Positions 61,430 to 64,000 of a DNA stretch of 64,000 nt are shown here, in pieces (position 1 is the stretch's first letter; every line of letters begins with the position of its first letter). The notes under the pieces are model-generated. The model saw only the letters and a program-made list of their open reading frames with translations. It searched no databases and was not told where the DNA came from. Source of the stretch: Epiperipatus broadwayi. Lineage: Eukaryota > Onychophora > Udeonychophora > Euonychophora > Peripatidae. A program made the position numbers and the translations under genes. The stretch spans positions 7,739,210-7,803,209 of the forward strand of contig JAQFVV010012422.1 in NCBI GenBank assembly GCA_028023455.1. Reading direction: 5' to 3'.

Positions 61430-62470
61430 TTAAGAGCAAGCATAAGAAATGGTGGTCATGTGAATATTTTGATTGTTAATCAAATTTTGATCATAATACA
61501 GTTTTTGTATTTGTATATATATTACATTCACGAAGGTAAACATTCATAAATTTTACTCATTTAATGATGTAATCAATACCTGCTTATTTTTCCTCCTATA
61601 TATTTCCCTTTAGATTTCTCATAATTACTCTCACGTACACTTTTTCATAGTGTATTTGTGGCATAGCATCAACATCTCAGTCTTTTAGGGTGTTCAAGTG
61701 AAATAGATAGCATTATTTTTAAATCAACATGTGTTATGTAGTCACAATTTAGCTATTTACCACAAAAGATTTTAAGGAGATAGAATGTCTGGATGATTAC
61801 TTATGACATCAAACCTATAAGGGTGTTCCATACCTTCATAAATCATCTTTATTGCTGTTATTGCCTTCATGACATCTTGAAAGCTATTTGAAAACACTCT
61901 TATCCCTCATGGTTTCACTAAAAGAGCATTTAATGTAAGCACATTGATCCATCAATTGTTGAGATATAAACTCACTTACATTTCATATTTCATGATTTGG
62001 ATATATTATTACCTTAAAATTTTTGTGATGAATAGCTAAAAGATGTTACTACATGGCCAATGCATTGATTCAGAAAAGTTACTGCAGAAAATTTCTTTTT
62101 CACTGGTCAACATTGTGTATATAAGTAATATTTACTGAGGCCATAACCTCAAGAATATGCATGTAAAATGTGATAGTAGGGACCTCTACAGGTGTTTAAC
62201 CACAAGCTTACGCTATGTGTATATAAAAAACTGATAAAAACTTCTATTAAAAACTCTTTTCAAACATATAGATTATACTGGTGCTCTTTTAGTATGCAAT
62301 CTCTACCATTTTAAATTCTTTCTCTCAAAAGCACTCTACTCAAGTTGAATTCTATGATTAATTTTTTTCATTATATTTTCATCTGCATTAATAATATAAC
62401 CAAGGTATTTGTAATTGTTACTTTATTTTAATTTTTTATTGTCAATCTTTTTCTCATTATGTTAAAAACC
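61430..62470. other. AT-rich DNA, no gene recognised
   Basis: No supported feature. A short RTE-like piece is possible near 62360-62460 but not convincing. Confidence 0.4.
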
Positions 62471-62474
62471 ATTC

Positions 62475-62690
62475 TTCGATAGAATGGCTCAGTTGGCTAG
62501 ATTGTTGCCTTAAAATTCAACATCCAAGATTTTAAAGGTGTAAATCTGTCTCCTATGCTAATATTGTCCTTTGTCATGCCAGCAATATCTGAAGAATAGC
62601 AAAGAATATTATGACTTGAAACATGGTATAACTTACTAACATGTGTTATCTATTTGAGTTATTATTAACAGTTTTACTGAAAGTTTGTGA
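62475..62690 (+). repeat. family 3 copy with tRNA-like head
   Basis: A-box-like TGGCTCAGTTGGCTAGA at 62484-62500, a poor B box, then GCCAGCAATATCTGAAGAA and GAAACATGG as in other family 3 copies. Confidence 0.6.
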
Positions 62691-63100
62691 TAATGATGTT
62701 TAAGTTGTATTAATATGTTGAACTATTTAAATCATCTAATATGAGTATTGAATGTCTTTAGAAAAATTTAACTTTATTCAAATATTCCAAATACATTCAA
62801 CTGTTAGTAATATAGCACACTGGTTAGTATATGCACAAAGTTTCGAAAGGTATTACTCTCCCTTCTTCTTCATGTGTTTCTGGCCTGACCAGTGACAGTG
62901 ATAGCATGGGAATATTCTTGAATATTGAATTTTAGTCTCAGTTGGTTAGAACGTTACTTTAAAATTTAATATTCAAGAACCTAAGGATCCAGGTACGATT
63001 CTTATGCTAGTACTGTTTCTGGTCAGGCCAGCAACACCTGAAGAAGAGTGGAGAGTAATACTTCTTGAAACATTGTGCATACACCTGGGTCTCATTTTAT
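62691..63100. mobile_element. family 3 foldback with tRNA-like core
   Basis: Left arm (about 62691-62900) and right arm (63020-63090) are inverted. The middle holds a tRNA-like unit (about 62935-63010, CTCAGTTGGTTAGAACG and B-box-like GGTACGATTCT). The right arm has CACCTGAAGAAGAGTGG, a stem and GAAACATTG. The right arm is truncated, so the outer end and any target duplication are missing. Confidence 0.7.
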
Positions 63101-63104
63101 GCAG

Positions 63105-64000
63105 TAGATAGGTTCCACAGAAAACCCGCATTAAAAAAAATCGCACAAAAATAGACTTAACTTACCTTGAAAAATGGGGAATAGGGTCTGTAATTTTCAG
63201 AATTCACATAAAAGCAAAGCAACAAGGAAAAATAACTTTAAAATTCATATTAAAAAATAAGGAAATAAAGTATGACTAATAAAAAATATCAAATATTTGA
63301 AAAAAATTGGTACAAGACAAACTTTTTTTACTTTTTTTTATTAACTACAGTATTTAATTTGACATTTTTTCATACGTTTTTTAATCATTATCGCTATTTT
63401 AGAATGTGCGGTTTGTTTGTAAACTGATAAGAAATCAGATTCGTCAATGTGATGTGATGTAGCATCTTCTTGAATGAAGTCAAGAATCTCTCAGCAATTA
63501 TGCCCAAAGAAACTTGTTAGTCACTTTATTTTCCATTCCCCGCTCTAATTTTTACCATATTCTGCTCCATCCCATTTACACAACTAGTGCCAATTTCAGT
63601 CTTGTGCTGTGTTAATGGTTTTCTGTTGACAACTGATTTTTACTACTGAAATAAATTTTAAATGTTCACATTTTGTTTCTATATTAAAAAAATGAGATGC
63701 AATCAAAACAAAAAGATTATACATTATCATTAAAAGTATTATTTTCAGTTTATAAAATCAATAAAATCTTTGTTATTTATTTTAAAAATCTACATTATTT
63801 ATTTCTGTTATACTTAACAAAATACATTTTAAAAGTTTAAAATTTTTGAATATTTATTGCGATATTTTTATATGTAAGTATAAATTTATTATTTTTATTT
63901 ACTCAGTATAAATAGGTTATTTATTCTAAATATAGCTTCAGGCCATATTCACATTAGTTAGCTGTTAATATAATGTTATATTTTTGAAAGAAAAAAAAGT
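63105..64000. other. AT-rich DNA, no gene recognised
   Basis: The block GTCAAGAATCTCTCAGCAA near 63480 also occurs near 34280, just left of the family 1 foldback there, which may mark a shared repeat. Otherwise nothing. Confidence 0.4.

Overview
The window looks like an intergenic or intronic stretch of a large, AT-rich invertebrate genome. No host protein-coding gene, rRNA or complete tRNA gene could be supported. What is recognisable is nearly all transposable elements: Penelope-like elements (PLEs) with GIY-YIG endonuclease, RTE-type LINEs, tRNA-derived SINEs, a mariner element and a Ty3/gypsy-type LTR retrotransposon, plus microsatellites. The mix and base composition would suit a lophotrochozoan such as a mollusc, perhaps a cephalopod; that is inference only.

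Layout. 1-5.5 kb: AT-rich DNA with two foldback repeats and a SINE. 5.8-12.06 kb: a young LTR retrotransposon with about 2.1 kb LTRs and a gag-only interior, its 3' LTR running into a 500-base gap (12059-12558). 14.9-16.2 kb: a palindrome and two direct copies of a hammerhead-bearing repeat. 18.0-20.6 kb: an RTE LINE whose 5' part is inverted, the mark of twin priming. 21.5-26.6 kb: a nest of PLE sequence, foldbacks and tRNA-like sequences. 27-42 kb: mostly unrecognised AT-rich DNA with RTE relics at 26.9, 32.5-33.5 and 40.4-41.5 kb. 42.6-46.6 kb: a hammerhead copy, a SINE, a mini-foldback, a mariner and a two-hammerhead foldback. 46.9-48.6 kb: tandem repeats and a PLE endonuclease fragment. 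50.9-51.2 kb: the best hammerhead foldback. 51.7-58.7 kb: two PLEs in mirror image. 59.7-63.1 kb: fragments and more foldbacks.

The main result is a group of short inverted-repeat (foldback) elements that carry hammerhead ribozyme motifs, often one per arm in opposite orientation. The clearest, at 51074-51132, has the complete conserved core, a perfect stem II, a GTC cleavage triplet and a two-part stem I with an internal loop. It sits at the tip of a long hairpin that is flanked by a 12-base target-site duplication. A sister copy is inserted cleanly, with an 11-base duplication, into the reverse transcriptase of a PLE relic. Hammerheads in PLE terminal repeats are known; several families of PLE-associated foldbacks with paired ribozymes, and a tRNA-like pol III promoter inside one PLE terminal region, deserve a closer look.
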